64,000 nucleotides of DNA from Diaporthe sp. PMI_573 (GCA_021399435.1 JAJTUP010000094.1:124001-188000), one strand, 5' to 3'. Positions 53,190-63,576 are shown, numbered from the stretch's first letter. Notes: generated from the letters alone by a model not told the origin. A program made the numbers and translations.

Positions 53190-53894
53190 TTTGGCGGCTG
53201 AGATCAGCCTTGCGCGAAAGCAACTGTCCCATATCAAGGCCAATAGACAAATTGAAACATATTTATATACTTGAGGTGTTTCGTATCATTCTTACGGATT
53301 CCAATTCATATTCGACTTTGAATTCCCTCAACTGCGTCCCTCTAACCTACAGAAAATCTGCAGGCTTGTTACCTGTGTTGATACGTTCTTGTTCTTCGGC
53401 GGATCTCAACCAATGGGCAAAGGCCTGACCTAAGCGACACGACGGAGCAGCCAAGCCGGGTGCTGCAAAGAGACCCCATCAGTAAATCCGATTTTCCGGG
53501 AAGAGCCAATCAATTGCGAGAAAGCCGGAACCTCGGGCCAGCCGCAAGCTTGGCAATACGGAACACTTCGCTGCGGCCTATCAGTGGTGACCTTGGCACC
53601 ATGTACAGAAGACAGCCCTTGGGAAGTCGAGTTGCAAAATGACGGTTTGGCTGCCTGCGACTTGGTGTAATCATTTCCGACCTCCTTCAAATGGGAGGGG
53701 ATTGGAATGTTTATGCTTAAGGAGCAGGTAAGTCGCTGTCGAAGAGCTTGTGGTTTCTGGCAAGGTTGATTATAACGCAGTTTCATTGCCTGCGCTTGGT
53801 CAGTCCTGCGCGTACCCTCGAGGATGTCCATCCGTAAGCCTGTCCCGACATTCACCTAACTGAGTCCCCGAGGACGGGTCACGACTTTCCCGAA
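53019..53894. promoter_or_regulatory. Shared divergent intergenic region of Trk transporter and HAL kinase
   Basis: About 0.88 kb lies between the transporter start (minus) and the kinase reading frame (plus), so both promoters must be here. It contains a 34-T run (53155-53188). ORFs inside (for example 53430-53855 minus) are unrecognised. No binding sites are claimed. Confidence 0.5.
53155..53188. repeat. T34 homopolymer
   Basis: An uninterrupted run of 34 T preceded by 'aaa'. On the minus strand it is a poly-A tract, so it may mark the tail of a retroposed sequence. It may also be simple slippage. Confidence 0.85.
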
Positions 53895-54441
53895 GTGAGG
53901 ACTCGAGCTAACTGTGGTTTCTCGATTGAAGCGAGATCCTCTAAAGCTGCGGCTCATTTTCGCTTTATTTCCGATCCAGCTCTGCCCAACGGACATCAGC
54001 ACTTCCTCGACTCACCAATTCGCCCGGAGAAACCAAGCGCTTGGAGAAACTTGTTTGATAGAGAGTGCGGCAGAGTGCGAGAAGGTCTTTCACAGCTCAT
54101 TCTCAAGCGCAACGCAGAAAAGGATTTACAGGAGACCCCGGGGATCTCAGACCACATGGTCGATGGATACTCTACACTGGAGCAGAAATATGGTAAATAT
54201 TGGAAGACCATTGGCCGTGGCGCCCATGGCACGATTAGCATATTCCGCAAAACTACCCCAGATGGCCGAGAAGTCAGGCTGGTTGCCGTCAAGGAGTCCC
54301 ACCAAAGACCTGGCCAGGATTCGGTAGAAGATGACAAGCAGATGCTGATCGAGTACGGGTCACACCTCACGAGCGACCTGCAGCACGCGAACGTGGTCCG
54401 CGTTTTCGATGTCTTCCAGAGCGAGCACGGCAAGCTTTACG
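53895..54441 (+). pseudogene. HAL4/SAT4-type protein kinase, N-terminal half, cut by hAT
   Basis: Reads 'LEQKYGKYWKTIGRGAHGTI' (ATP-binding glycine loop), 'VRLVAVKES' (ATP Lys), 'EDDKQMLIEYGSHLTSDLQH', 'ANVVRVFDVFQSEHGKLY', and is then cut by the transposon at 54442. Joining across the duplication gives 'KLYEAMEYCAAGDLF', the expected hinge. The true start is uncertain: the frame opens at a GTG (53895) without a good ATG, so an upstream exon is likely. In yeast this kinase class (Hal4/Hal5) stabilises Trk K+ transporters. Here a Trk gene is the divergent neighbour. Confidence 0.88.
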
Positions 54442-55612
54442 CAGTGATGTTATTGGATTGGATTGGAGCTGGATCCGAGCCTCGATCCAATCCAGTCCAG
54501 ACGTGGGGACAGGCAGCCTCCAGGATATCCAGAACCGATCCAGTTCATAATTTTACCCTTTTGGGACAATCAATGAGCCGCTGAATAAGCAGACTTGGAG
54601 TAGAACTGTTCTTGTCCTTGGGTTATGACACCACCTAACTACGGAGCTCATGTTCTCTAGCAACTTGCGTCTCCAGTATGTTCTTCTCGCTTCCATCATC
54701 TTCGCCGCCTTCCTCTCCCTCACCCAGCCCATCCGCCCCAACTGTACTCCCTGCCTCACCCTCCATCAAACCGATGGCAGAGTCATCAAATGCCTTCTGC
54801 TCCGGGCGACCATACCAAGCTCGTAAGCACTCGCTGGCTTCAATGACGTCCATCCGTAGCCGTGAGCGATGATTTGGTGTTTCGATTCCAGGTGGTTTAA
54901 GGTAGTACAATTGCCCTTGCCGGAAATAGGAAGTCCCTGTTGGCGCTGCTGCTGTTCGCACAGATAACAGTACCAGAACGTCTTCGTCGGGTCCTGCTTG
55001 AGTTGTATGTCTTCACCATACTGCCAGACGACTGATGTCCTTTTCTTGGTGTGCTTTTGGGACTTTGCCACAACAGAGTAGCGTACATATTGCTTCCCAT
55101 TCAGCTTGAATTCGTCGGGTTCGATCAGGGTTCCGTCGGGGTCGTTTGGGCGAGGACTAATATATGTTGGAGCAAGAATAACTCTGTCAGAATCAGGACG
55201 GCGACCGCTGGCAGCACCGAAATAGCTGGAGATAGTGGCCATGGTGTAGCTGGTGAGTGGACTGTTCAGACACGTCTGCCACAGTAGAAGGACTGCTGAA
55301 GTCGCGAGCGACGCGTTTGCCTCCGTGCTTTTAATAGCGCAGCAATCTGCACGCGTTGGATGTTAACCCAATAGCGGAACGATAGTTCGCGCGTCGTGTC
55401 GTGGTCTGCGACGGCAGCTGCGACGGGAGACTCCTCATGACCACTCAATTAGGCTTAGCTCTTGCCTTATCAGGTTAGACCATTGGAGCTCCAGGAGCTG
55501 GTTGCCAATCAATCCAATCCAGTCCAAATCTTCGAGAAACCCAAATCCAGTCCAGCCATTTTCCGACAAATCCAGTCCAATCCAAATTGCCTCCAATCCA
55601 ATAACATCACTG
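54442..55612 (-). mobile_element. hAT deletion derivative, 8-bp duplication GCTTTACG
   Basis: Perfect inverted ends of at least 20 bp (CAGTGATGTTATTGGATTGG at 54442, its inverse ending at 55612), flanked by GCTTTACG (54434-54441 and 55613-55620). Subterminal 'ggattgga'/'tccaatcc' and 'ccagtcc' copies. At 1,171 bp it keeps the start and the very end of a transposase gene and lacks the catalytic core, so it needs a helper. Confidence 0.96.
54635..55242 (-). pseudogene. hAT transposase remnant: BED finger joined to C-terminal tail
   Basis: ATG 55242 opens 'MATISSYFGAASGRRPDSDR', then a BED-type finger ('FWYCYLCEQQQRQQ ... TTLNHLESKH'). Directly after it, in a different frame, comes 'HRSRLRMDVIEASECLRAWY' (the last hAT block) and an acidic Gly/Glu tail. 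The ~500 residues between are deleted out of frame. The ORF still encodes a DNA-binding finger of 158 residues, which could act as a repressor of related elements (inference). Confidence 0.85.
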
Positions 55613-55620
55613 GCTTTACG

Positions 55621-56304
55621 AAGCCATGGAGTATTGTGCGGCCGGGGATCTCTTCTCCCTGATCCAGTCCGAGTGGCCCTTCGAGGTCGAGGAAGCCCAT
55701 TGCTTCTTCAAGCAGCTCATGCGCGGCGTCCGGTACCTGCACGAGCTCGGCATCGCGCACCTCGACCTAAAGCCGGAGAACCTGCTGCTGACCGAGACGG
55801 GAAACCTAAAGATCAGCGACTTCAGCTGCAGCCAGTGGCTCCGACGTCCCGGGGACGGCGACGGTGGGTTGCGGCTTGTGTCCGGGCGACGGGGCTCCGC
55901 GCCGTACGTGGCGCCGGAGGAGTACACGGACGACGAGTTTGACGGACAAGCTGCAGATGTATGGGCGTGCGGCGTGATCTACATGGTCCTCCGCCTGGGC
56001 CATTACTTCTGGCCATCAGCAAGGAAGGAGGATAGATATTACACTTCATACGTGGAGGGTCGTCGAGTGGAAGCCGGCTTTGAGCCGGTGGAATCACTGG
56101 ACCCGGTGAGCTCTCGCCCTTGGGTCGCAACGTGGCCTGCGCTCTCTCCCAGCCGCAAATCTGACAATCATCCAGGCCGAGTGTCGTGACATCGTCTACT
56201 GCCTCTTAGATCCGCTGCCGACCCGACGACTGACATCATCCCAATTCCTCAGATCAGAATGGGGTCGCGCCATGCAGGTCTGCCACGGAGCCGGGAGTGA
56301 ATAG
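55621..56304 (+). pseudogene. HAL4/SAT4-type protein kinase, C-terminal half
   Basis: Reads 'MEYCAAGDLFSLIQSEWPFE', 'CFFKQLMRGVRYLHELGIAH', 'LDLKPENLLLTETGNLKISD', 'GSAPYVAPEEYTDDEFDGQA' and 'DVWACGVIYMVLRLGHYFWP'. A 70-nt intron at 56106-56175 (GTGAGC...ATCCAG) follows, then 'AECRDIVYCLLDPLPTRRLT' and 'SEWGRAMQVCHGAGSE', stop at 56304. Strong match to HAL kinases ('GSAPY.APEEYTD.EFD', 'DVWACGVIY'). Two oddities: the catalytic loop is HLD instead of HRD, and the metal-binding motif is DFS instead of DFG. Activity may have been weakened before the insertion. Confidence 0.9.
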
Positions 56305-56915
56305 AAGGGCAGCGCTTCGCGATTTTCCATTGTTGATACCCACCCATGACGGACCTGATCCATAACATCGAGAGAGCCTGGTACCATACGAGAGAGACGG
56401 TTGGCATATAAAACAGAAAGTGGAGGACCTGAACTACAGACAAGTTTGCTTGGGCGGTCAAAACCATAATCAAGACTGAATAAAAGATAATCCATGGCCC
56501 AGTCAGTCGGTTCTGAAGCCCATCACTGAATCAACCTTGGAATATCCCTGGAGACAACGAATGGTGTTGTCAGTAGCAAGCATTAATGCTTCTCACTGCG
56601 TTATACGGCCGCGTTTGCAATCCATTGTGTTGCGGACTTAATGTGACCACTGCTTGCCAGGACCTGTACCTATGTACAGATAGCTGTGGCGCCCACGCGC
56701 CCCCAGTTTTGCGGTATTGGATGCATTTCAATTTATGATTGCGACGAGCTGAAAATACATGTCCTTGAAGATATCCGTCGAGTTCCAGACAACGGTCAAT
56801 GTTTCAACTTCGATTCATCAAATAGAAGGGAGTGGGTTAAAAATGGTGTGCATCTGAGCGAGTAGTATCTGCCAGCCGTTGTCCTCCCACTCGTCATCGA
56901 CCCGGGCTACGAATT
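56305..56915. other. Intergenic, convergent 3' ends, no gene seen
   Basis: Lies between the kinase stop and the regulator stop. Only shadow ORFs. Confidence 0.5.
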
Positions 56916-59734
56916 TCAAGGCCCAACCGAGGGGTCAAGTGGAACATTGGGCGGGGATATCGCCAGTGGCGGAATATTCTGCAAATCTGGCAAATGGACG
57001 TCAAGGAGCTGTCCTTCAATATCCACCTCGGTGTTATAGAGTGGAAGCCGCAGACTATCTTCAGGGAAAGCAGCGAGCTCGTTTTCTGCAAGGCCCACGC
57101 CGGGCATCAAAGGGTATGCAAAGGGGTCCTCCAAGAGAAAGTCCATGAAATCGTCTTGGAACGGCCTTGATGCGTGCCCAGGAAGCTGTGCTGTAGGGGT
57201 TGCCTGGAGTGCTTCCATGGGGCTTGCCGTGGCAGAGTCTTCAGCGGAGAATGAATTCAGAGCCCACTGGTGCTGCTGGGTGGTGTGAGGACTCGGGGGC
57301 TGGGCGGGGACTGGCTCGTCTCGATGGCGACAAGATGACTGGCCGCGACTCGCTGTGGGACTTTGTGGTCTGCCATCATGGGGGCGAGGTCTTTTCGGCT
57401 TGTATTGGTCAGGAAGCTGATCGAAGAGGGACTATTACTTGTCAATTTTGGTCTTGTACTTGACCGTTCTAATCACTCTGTTGGATGATGAACTCACGTT
57501 CAGTGCGACTGTCACCCTGTCCGCCGCAAGGCTTCTCTGAGTCAGACCAGAGATACAGTCTTTGCCCAGCTTGGCGTCCGCAAAGAGATCCGAGACGCCG
57601 GGCTGGTTCGGGTTGTTCAGGACAAATAATAGTAGGCTGAGAACCGCGAAGAATTGCGTGTAGGTGATGAACCAATACGGACCGATAAGAACAGCCTGCT
57701 TGCGGATCTCGAGCCCGATGTGTATGATATTGCGGCACACATTGATGCCAGCTGACGCGAGGGCAAAGTAGCGCTCGTCCACCGTCTCGTGTGATGGAAT
57801 CTGACGCGAATAGTATTGAATAAAAGGTCGGTATAGCATCATTTGAACATGAGCATAAGTGAAGCGAAGTAGGATTTTTACCCTGGGTAGTGAGGTGTTT
57901 AGACGAGGATACCACGTTGTTAATCATGAAGACGCCGAGTTTGCATACCGTGTGACTTGAATATCTTCCTCGTGGCCGGGACGCCACATAGGTGAAAGTT
58001 GTTCCTGCCAGTCGCGGAGGTCTTGGTCCAATTCCCTGATCTTGGAAAAGCTGATCATGTACGTTTCTGCCGGCCCCTCGACCGTCCCTGTGGGAGGATA
58101 GATGTCGCGAACGACCTTGGCAAGGATGTGCATAAGCCTCAAATTAGCATTCGACGCTTCGAGTATGGAAGGAGTTCCAGGCGGCGGCCATTGGATCCCA
58201 CTGTCTGTGATATATTCATCATCTACTTCCGCCGGCCAGGGCTGGTCAATGTCTCTTTCTTCCAGAAGAAGTGGGAGTCCAAGCGTGGTGGACAGGTAGA
58301 TGTCCATTTGCCGAATCGTATAGAAAAGCCTTCTCCTTGTCTCGTCTTTGATTGGTCCGAGTGAAATAGCAGGTAGATGACGATGCAAGCCCATGCGCAG
58401 GGCAGAGCGAAGGGCGATGCCCAGGAAGGTGTGGCAACTATTCAGTTCTCCAGTGGCTTGCAAGAATTGAATGTTAAACACTAGCGCTTGTAAGGTGGTC
58501 ATGTCGCTACATTCCGTTATGTCTTGGAGGTAATGTCGTCCCAGAGTGTAGAACTTATAACTGGAGCCACAGCAGCGGTCAGTCTAAAGCAGGAGGACAT
58601 GGTGAACATTATTTTTCTGTCTTACCCTCGCTCCATTGCCACAGCGTAGTGATCGGGGTTGGTCGGATCATTCTCGTCAACGTCGTACATCGACCCCAAG
58701 GCCATGACAGAAAAGAGCAACCCCACAAACCTTCTCTCCTCGGGCGTGTATCTCTGTGGTCGTTCTTCGTAGAGCCTGTCGAACATCCGCCAAAATGATG
58801 GAGCATGAACCACTCGTAGAATGCAGGTGGCCCGGCTGAACGAAAATTCGCACAGGTCGTGGGCAAGAGGCTTGGGGGGCACTGGAGAGAAGCCGTCGCT
58901 GACATGGGACGATGGGGAAGCCGCATACCCGGGTAAGTCAAATGTCTTGGCTGGATAGGGTCGGCCAGGTTCGGGCAAGAAGGGCATTCTGGAGTCATAT
59001 CGAAACAAGCCCGGGAATTGTTGGGTAATACGACTCAAGAACGCTGCCCCTGACGACATACCATGGAAGCCATATTCGCCAGTGGCAGTCAGATCTAGTT
59101 GACCGACGTTCTCGACCAGGGGCATTCGCCTCGCAGCATTCGCTGTTGTCTCGGAATTTACGCTCGCCGGCGTGGTAGTGGCCCTGCACGCCCTTTGGTC
59201 ACCCACAGCATCGTGCTGGGCCGGTGAGGCGGAATGTGCCGGTTGCGCCAGCAATGCAGCAACCTCCTCCGGGTTGTCCAGATCTATGTGCGGCATGAAC
59301 CTGCGAAGCAGAGTCTCTGCCGCAAGCGCCTTTCGCTCTAGAGAGCCGGTGCCACTGGGATTAGTGCCACGGCCTCGAGTGGATATTCCTGTATAACAAC
59401 ACTCTAATGGAGATGGGCGGTCATTCACTGGAGATACGCAAGCTGGTGACAACGGGTCCTTACTCGAATCAAAGTCCGCACAGCTCGAACACGGCCTGTT
59501 TCCATCACACTTGATTTTCTTCCGCCGACAATCATCGCAGGCTTTTGTCGTCCTTCGCCGTTTCCGAACCACCCGCTGCAGAGCCTGGCTTGAGGTTTCG
59601 GCCTCGGCAGTCGTACGCTGTGGTCCCTCCCGCAAACGTTGTGTGTTATGCGACGAGGATGAGGCCGGAGATCCAGAGCGCCGCAATGGGCCCTGGGCGG
59701 GATCCGGCTGCTTCACTGGGCCGGTTGTCCCCAT
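56916..59734 (-). CDS. Zn2Cys6 fungal transcription factor, five exons
   Basis: Exons 59734-59464, 59403-58626, 58560-57949, 57882-57498 and 57431-56916, separated by introns of 60-66 nt with good signals. The summed length is exactly 854 codons. The zinc cluster lies at ~70-100 (KACDDCRRKKIKCDGNRPCS, then SCADFDSKCC, completed by the first splice). It is preceded by a basic patch (VRKRRRTTK). The fungal-specific TF domain follows: 'ATCILRVVHAPSFWRMFDRL', 'LGRHYLQDITECSDMTTLQA', 'TFLGIALRSALRMGLHR' and 'ETRRRLFYTIRQMDIYLST'. An acidic/Pro-rich tail ('DFMDFLLEDPFAYPLMPG') could be an activation domain. ATG 59734 is preferred over the upstream 59821. Target genes unknown. It is intact. Confidence 0.88.
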
Positions 59735-60628
59735 TGCGATATCCAGATGAAATGTTAACACTTGGAGCAGGGTACGTAGGTACCGAGCAGTCCTGTCGCA
59801 ACAGAAAGGCCGGATGTCCACGGCCAGCTTTCAGCTTGAGGCTGTGGTGGGCATCATCAATCGCCGCGATGCTACTGCACTACTCAAGAAGGTTGGGAGA
59901 GTCCGATGCTGACCTCTTCAAGCTGGCCTACAGAGCTCTACTGCAAAGTGATTTGAAGGTTGATTCGCAGACTGAGATGGTTCTTTAGCAATTTTCGGCC
60001 AGGCTTGTTGGGGATCACCTACTACTCACCACAAGTCTCAGCTATGCCAGTAGCCAGTGATCGAGGCTGAGGAAGGAAATTGACCGTGGGATAATGACAG
60101 CGAATACTGCGACTTGCAGCATGCGTGTCCAAACGGGAATGTGACCAAGACCTTGTTTCGTCAAAGGAAGAAGAACATGACATCAGAAGCCAGAGTAAAC
60201 CAAGAGGAAGACAGGCTGACTAACCGTGGGTGCAGGACCGTGGCTTGGCGTTGTACTGTTAATCCAAAGTGTGACGCAGCCACGGTAGGCAAGCCCTCGG
60301 GCCGTCACAAGGAACCTCACCTCAGCCCAAAGTCGCTCAAGACTTCGCGAGCCAGGGACCGCCAGAGCTTTCGCTCTCCCCTTTTTTTTTTTTCTTTTCC
60401 TCTCCTCAGCTTAAAGATTCTTGATGCGCCAATAACCCAGCTCCCATGCTGCATCTCGTGCTGGCCGTGACACAAAGAACGACCTCGCCTTGTTCCTCGT
60501 AGCTAGGGTTAGAGAGCAAACCACTATTTGTCTATTCATCTACTACCTACTTATAATAACTTTATTAATAACTCTCGCCTTAGTATAAGTTTTCCTTACG
60601 TTATATATTAAATTTACTTTTTATATTA
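59735..60628. other. Upstream region of the regulator, no gene seen
   Basis: Probably the promoter of the Zn2Cys6 gene, then AT-rich sequence (60520-60628) into which the pogo element inserted. A T/C-rich run lies near 60380. The 118-codon plus ORF at 60114 is unrecognised. Confidence 0.45.
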
Positions 60629-60984
60629 ACGTGGTTTACCACCCAGCGAGCGGTACCACCTAGCGAGCGATTTTCATCAAGTCTACTGACTTTTGTCCAC
60701 CCTAGCACCCACCGAGTGTAAAAGAATCAATTAAATTTGGCACCAATTGGTGCCAACTAGTCTTATTTGCTTACTTTCAATTAATTTCATTCATTTAGAG
60801 ATGTTTGCATGGCTGCAGTGCTAGTCTGAAGTTGTTGACTTTTGGTGGGAAAATCGGCTTCCCCACCAAAATGGAGCATTTCAGCCATGCAAGATCAACC
60901 TCAATCTACACCAGCCAGACCAACTATTTGGGCAATCCGCCGCGGACCGCTTAAGAATGTACTATTATACACTCAGAATCTGAC

Positions 60985-62790
60985 TGACTAGACCCTTCTA
61001 CATCTTTCTTACAAGTTTTTGCATAATGCCCAGTCTCGCCGCAGTTGCCACATCGTCGTTGAGGCGGTCCGCCGCGGTCCGCCTCCTCGGCACCACCCAC
61101 CTTCCCCTCGACTCTTAATTTCTTGGCACGCTGCTGTTAGCACCCTGCTAGAAATTACGCCATTTTACTATGGCACGCACAACTTTGGCCTAACAAGCGG
61201 TCAAAAACGCGAAAACTTCGAAACTTGCTTTCGAGATCCGACAACTGCGCAAGCGACGAGACGACGCACCTCCTCGCGTGGCCATCACGAACTTGGAGTA
61301 GACCTTGCCCCATCTATATCCAACGTTAGGGAAGGCGTGATGGCTTCTTCCCCCCCGCGCAACGGCGAGGACTACTACCTCCTCCCCGCTCGACCTTCGA
61401 GGCCAACCGGCAACAGCGAGGACTACCACACCTCCCTGCTCGAAACGACACGACGGCGGTCGCTACACTACCCTGAGAGGTTTCCCCTACGAGGTTTCCC
61501 TCTCAGTTTTTGGGAATCCAGGTAGTAATGAAGCTTGGTGGAATGTTATGGACCTACAACCGGCGGTAGGAAAATAGCGAGAACGGCTTTGGCTTAGCAT
61601 CACTGGATGAGATTTGTCTAATGGGTTGACTTGATTGTTATAAAGGGGATATCCCTTACCTAGCTAGACACGCCCTGTACCCTCTGAGATCAAGGTCTGG
61701 TCGTACCGCTTGCGGTGCGGCCCCCGGCGTAAAACAATATCATCATCATCATCCTCCCCATCACCACCAGCTATTTCACCGGCTGGCCGCTTCCCCTTTT
61801 GTTTTTCCTCAATTATTGCTTGAGAGTCCTCAATACTAAGTGCCCCCCCAAGCTGCACTCGTGTCCTTTTAGCTCTCCGTCGTTTAGCAAGTGCTGCGTT
61901 GGCGTCTTGAAGTGTCCGGATCTGCTCACTCATCATGGTGAGTGAGTGCGCCATCACTTGTGCACCCCTTGCCAACTGATCTACAGCATCCATAATTGGT
62001 GTGGGGGAGCTTCCCTGATGGGCCGAGATCTTGCCTTTAATAAAACTCGATTGCTGAACAGTCTGTTGAGCATTGGATGGTGTTTGTGACTCCCAGTTCC
62101 GGGGGGAGGCAGGGATAGATGGTAATGGAGTTCGTAGGCGGACATCTAGCCTAGAAATGACAGAATCTGGGTCCCATGGAGAAATTCCAGCTCCTCTAAA
62201 CGCAGCCTTGATATTGTTCTCTGTAAGGGTCTTGTCGTGGGCTGCCTTGAACGCAACGAAGAACTCGGATTTGGTGATGTGGTTAATCGAAGCCTGGATG
62301 AAGAGGTTGATTTGGTCTCCATATGCGCGCTTCAGAGGCGAGTATAACGCGACATCTAGTGGCTGGACCAAATGAGATGAATGCGGTGGCATACTAACAG
62401 AGATAATGTTGTTATCCTTACAGTACTGGTCGAACTCAGCTGATACATGGCTGTCATGACCATCCAGGATCAACATCCGGTACCCACCCTTCGTCCGCTG
62501 TTTAGTATGCTTGTCGAAGTGCTGAATCCATTCCAGGCCGGTCTCGTTATCTGTCCATCCATTTGGGGTAGGTTTGATAACCCAATCCTTTGGAAAACCC
62601 GACTCTGTGGTCCAGCTTGCAAGATGGTAGGCGCCTTGGACGATCGTAAACGGCGGGATACACCAGCCCTTTGCATTGATGCATTCAATGACCGTTGTCC
62701 ATTCCCGGTTGCCAGGCTGAACAGATTTGGCCTTTCCATGCTTATCGACGCGTGTAACCACCATTGACGCGGTGATCATGCCCATCATAA
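60985..62790 (-). pseudogene. Pogo/Fot transposase, diverged copy, truncated and interrupted
   Basis: The minus strand from 62790 reads 'MMGMITASMVVTRVDKHGKA', 'GYRMLILDGHDSHVSAEFDQ' (second Asp), 'HSSHLVQPLDVALYSPLKRA' (third Asp) and 'FIKGKISAHQGSSPTPIMDA' up to 'KGKRPAGEIAGG', then foreign sequence. The zinc-knuckle end reappears at ~61090-60985 (RRCGNCGETGH ... SDSECIIVHS). The first Asp region and the helix-turn-helix are absent. High similarity to 2345-4027 across the core. Confidence 0.85.
61135..61670 (-). mobile_element. Possible solo LTR or LTR-element fragment
   Basis: Within the insertion that splits the pogo transposase. Read on the minus strand it starts TGTCTAGCTAGG and ends GGGTGCTAACA (TG...CA), is 536 bp long, and has a TATA-like 'CCCCTTTATAAC' near its start. 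No matching 5-bp duplication is visible and the flanks (61092-61134, 61671-61760) are not pogo either, so the call is tentative. Confidence 0.35.
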
Positions 62791-63576
62791 AGCCTGGATC
62801 AAGGTATTTGCAAGTGGTTGCTCGTGAAGGTTATCGGGGTTCAGCTTGAAGTGATCAAGGATCGATTCGGGGTTTCTCGACTTGAGGTTCTTCGCGATGG
62901 CATCGGCAGCTAGTTCGGCCTTCGACTTTTGCTGTCCTTCGGGGGCTGAAATCCGGTGATCTTCGAAGAGATGATTGTGCGCATTTTGCAAGCCATTGAA
63001 AACGAAGGCCTCGATCGTCCGCTTCCTTTCCGAAACACAGACTTTGCAAGCGAATTTGCGTTCGACGCCCTTCGAGATATCCCAACCATACTGCCAACTC
63101 CAATGGCGGTGTGTACCCTGCTGTTCCGTGAATGTCCAGCCGCGAAACTGACGAAAAAGAACAGCTTCGGCTTCTTCATCGGTTAATGGCGGAGGCCGTT
63201 CACCAAGACGATAGGCCGTTGACTGCGAAGCTGAGGATTCAGACATCTGTCCTATGGATGCGATCGTAGAATTCGCAATTGTCGACGCGACAAAAATTCG
63301 CACGAAGACCCCACTGTTTGGCGCCTGCTGAATGGTCAACCTAGCCTAGTACTTCCGGTCCTATTGGATGATAGCCGGTGCGCCCACCACCAGTTACCTC
63401 GGTCTCATATCCTGCCAAGTGCCAACGAATCCACTCGAATCAATCCACATAAATCCACCGTGATTTCGGATGGATGGATTGATTCATATTTTGGTTCACG
63501 ATGGAATGCATTGAATGGACGATGGATCCATTGAGTTGATCCATTGTGGATTCAAATGGATTGATTGCGAGGCTTG
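62785..63576 (-). pseudogene. hAT fragment: left end and transposase N-terminus
   Basis: The terminus CAAGCCTCGCAATCAATCC ends at 63576 (minus strand), followed by 'ggatggattgat'/'aatccattt' subterminal repeats (63430-63570). ATG 63246 opens 'MSESSASQSTAYRLGERPPP', then a BED finger ('HWSWQYGWDISKGVERKFAC', 'KVCVSERKR', 'NAHNHLFEDHR') and 'QQKSKAELAADAIAKN'. The frame runs into the truncated pogo sequence at ~62790, so everything beyond the finger is lost. Confidence 0.85.

Larger units (their letters stand above)
60629..62790 (-). mobile_element. Diverged pogo element, 5' part missing, interrupted
   Basis: The 3' terminus is ACGTGGTTTACCACCCAGCG at 60629, preceded by TA (60627-60628). It shares ACGTGGTT and the subterminal palindrome (60737-60756) with the 2025-4349 element, but the rest of the TIR differs and contains a direct repeat 'accacc(c/t)agcgagcg'. 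Non-transposon sequence (~61092-61760) interrupts the coding region. The other end is lost at ~62790, where it is fused to a hAT fragment. Confidence 0.85.

Noticed and set aside
53430..53855. 141-codon minus ORF between transporter and kinase
   Set aside because: No recognisable motif. It lies in the shared promoter region, so chance is more likely.
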